64,000 nucleotides of DNA, taken from Marinomonas sp. UCMA 3892. GTDB lineage: Bacteria; Pseudomonadota; Gammaproteobacteria; Pseudomonadales; Marinomonadaceae. A model generated the notes under the pieces. That model had not been told where the DNA came from. It worked only from the letters and a program-made list of their open reading frames with translations, and made no database searches. The stretch lies in assembly GCF_012726345.1 (NCBI RefSeq), contig NZ_PTXN01000007.1, positions 124,001 through 188,000 of the forward strand, written 5' to 3'. Shown piece after piece: positions 63,525-64,000 of the stretch (its first letter is position 1; each line of letters begins with the position of its first letter). A program made the position numbers and the translations under genes.

Positions 63525-64000
63525 GTGTCTTCCAATAATCTTAAGCACATACGCAATTTTAGTATTATCGCCCACATCGACCACGGAAAATCGACGTTAG
63601 CTGATCGCTTCATTCAGACTTGTGAAGGTCTGAGCGAACGTGAAATGTCAGCTCAGGTTCTTGACTCTATGGACATCGAGCGTGAACGAGGCATTACCAT
63701 CAAGGCGCAAAGTGTAACACTTGATTACCATGCGAAAGATGGCCAAGTTTATCAATTGAATTTTATCGATACGCCTGGGCACGTGGATTTTTCTTACGAA
63801 GTTTCGCGTTCTCTTGCCGCCTGTGAAGGTGCATTGCTAGTGGTTGATGCCGCGCAAGGTGTTGAAGCTCAATCTGTAGCTAACTGTTATACCGCAATCG
63901 AGCAAGGCCTCGAAGTTATGCCTGTATTGAACAAAATCGACTTACCTCAGGCTGAACCAGAACGTGTTAGCGCTGAGATTGAAGAGATTATTGGTATCGA
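63525..64000 (+). CDS. lepA: Elongation factor 4 (LepA), N-terminal part
   Basis: The gene starts with GTG at 63525 and runs off the window. The visible 158 residues are the GTPase domain of LepA/EF4. They show [20 protein letters not shown] (G1), [10 protein letters not shown] (G2), [18 protein letters not shown] (G3) and NKIDLP (G4). The protein acts on ribosomes, with back-translocation or initiation roles proposed. The C-terminal domain is outside the window. Confidence 0.96.
   Translation, partial: MSSNNLKHIRNFSIIAHIDHGKSTLADRFIQTCEGLSEREMSAQVLDSMDIERERGITIKAQSVTLDYHAKDGQVYQLNFIDTPGHVDFSYEVSRSLAACEGALLVVDAAQGVEAQSVANCYTAIEQGLEVMPVLNKIDLPQAEPERVSAEIEEIIGI

Overview
The window reads as chromosomal DNA of a marine gammaproteobacterium of the Oceanospirillales type, most likely Marinomonas or a close relative. 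The grounds are the rpsF-rpsR-(membrane protein)-rplI-dnaB order shared with Pseudomonas-like bacteria, a FabY-type ketosynthase, a heptose-based LPS core cluster, an AT-leaning base composition, and familiar gammaproteobacterial housekeeping proteins throughout. The genus is an inference. No rRNA, tRNA, CRISPR array, prophage or plasmid gene was recognised. The only intact mobile element is one IS3-family insertion sequence.

Layout. 1-620: the 3' end of bioA, then a short tandem array of REP-like hairpin repeats. 640-5820 (minus strand): a PAS chemoreceptor, dnaB, and the ribosomal operon rpsF-rpsR-(polytopic membrane protein)-rplI with a hairpin-rich 3' end. 6087-9537: a MipA-like outer membrane protein and three EamA/DMT transporters. 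9582-13130 (minus): thiamine ABC transporter thiB-thiP-thiQ behind a TPP riboswitch. 13157-26702: envelope polysaccharide cluster. It holds waaA, msbA and hldE (minus), an AGE-family sugar isomerase, hldD, waaF and three more glycosyltransferases (plus), then a YejM/LapC-like membrane sulfatase-fold protein and ugd (minus). Together these make ADP-heptose, add Kdo and heptose, extend the core and flip lipid A-core.

26870-45765: mixed housekeeping and accessory genes. These are sseA, tlyA, a MATE pump, lon, upp, a LysE exporter with a RutR-like TetR regulator, a diguanylate cyclase, glutathionyl-hydroquinone reductase, a Bax-like glucosaminidase, fabY, a LysR regulator divergent from a YceI protein, membrane proteins, an RmlD-like protein and tatD. 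45867-51408: pckA, gnd, trmJ and suhB. 51434-52741: the IS3 element. 52810-64000: another EamA transporter, ompW, an HD hydrolase, a Rieske protein, mrcB, a periplasmic solute-binding protein, divergent glgA/glgC, ribE and the 5' end of lepA.

Most of the window is ordinary. The observations most worth a second look are these. (i) A roughly 250-nt run of hairpins with its own promoter and a UUCG-loop terminator lies between a GGDEF gene and the TetR-LysE pair; it may be an undescribed small RNA or a leader RNA. (ii) The SuhB homologue has lost most of its inositol-monophosphatase catalytic residues, which points to a purely structural role. (iii) A perfect 20-bp inverted repeat lies inside the coding sequence of an unknown membrane protein. 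(iv) The YejM-like protein keeps metal-ligand-like residues that the E. coli protein lacks. (v) REP-like repeats carry compensatory stem changes. (vi) Mutually exclusive stems lie downstream of the hydroquinone reductase gene. No clearly new multi-gene system was found.
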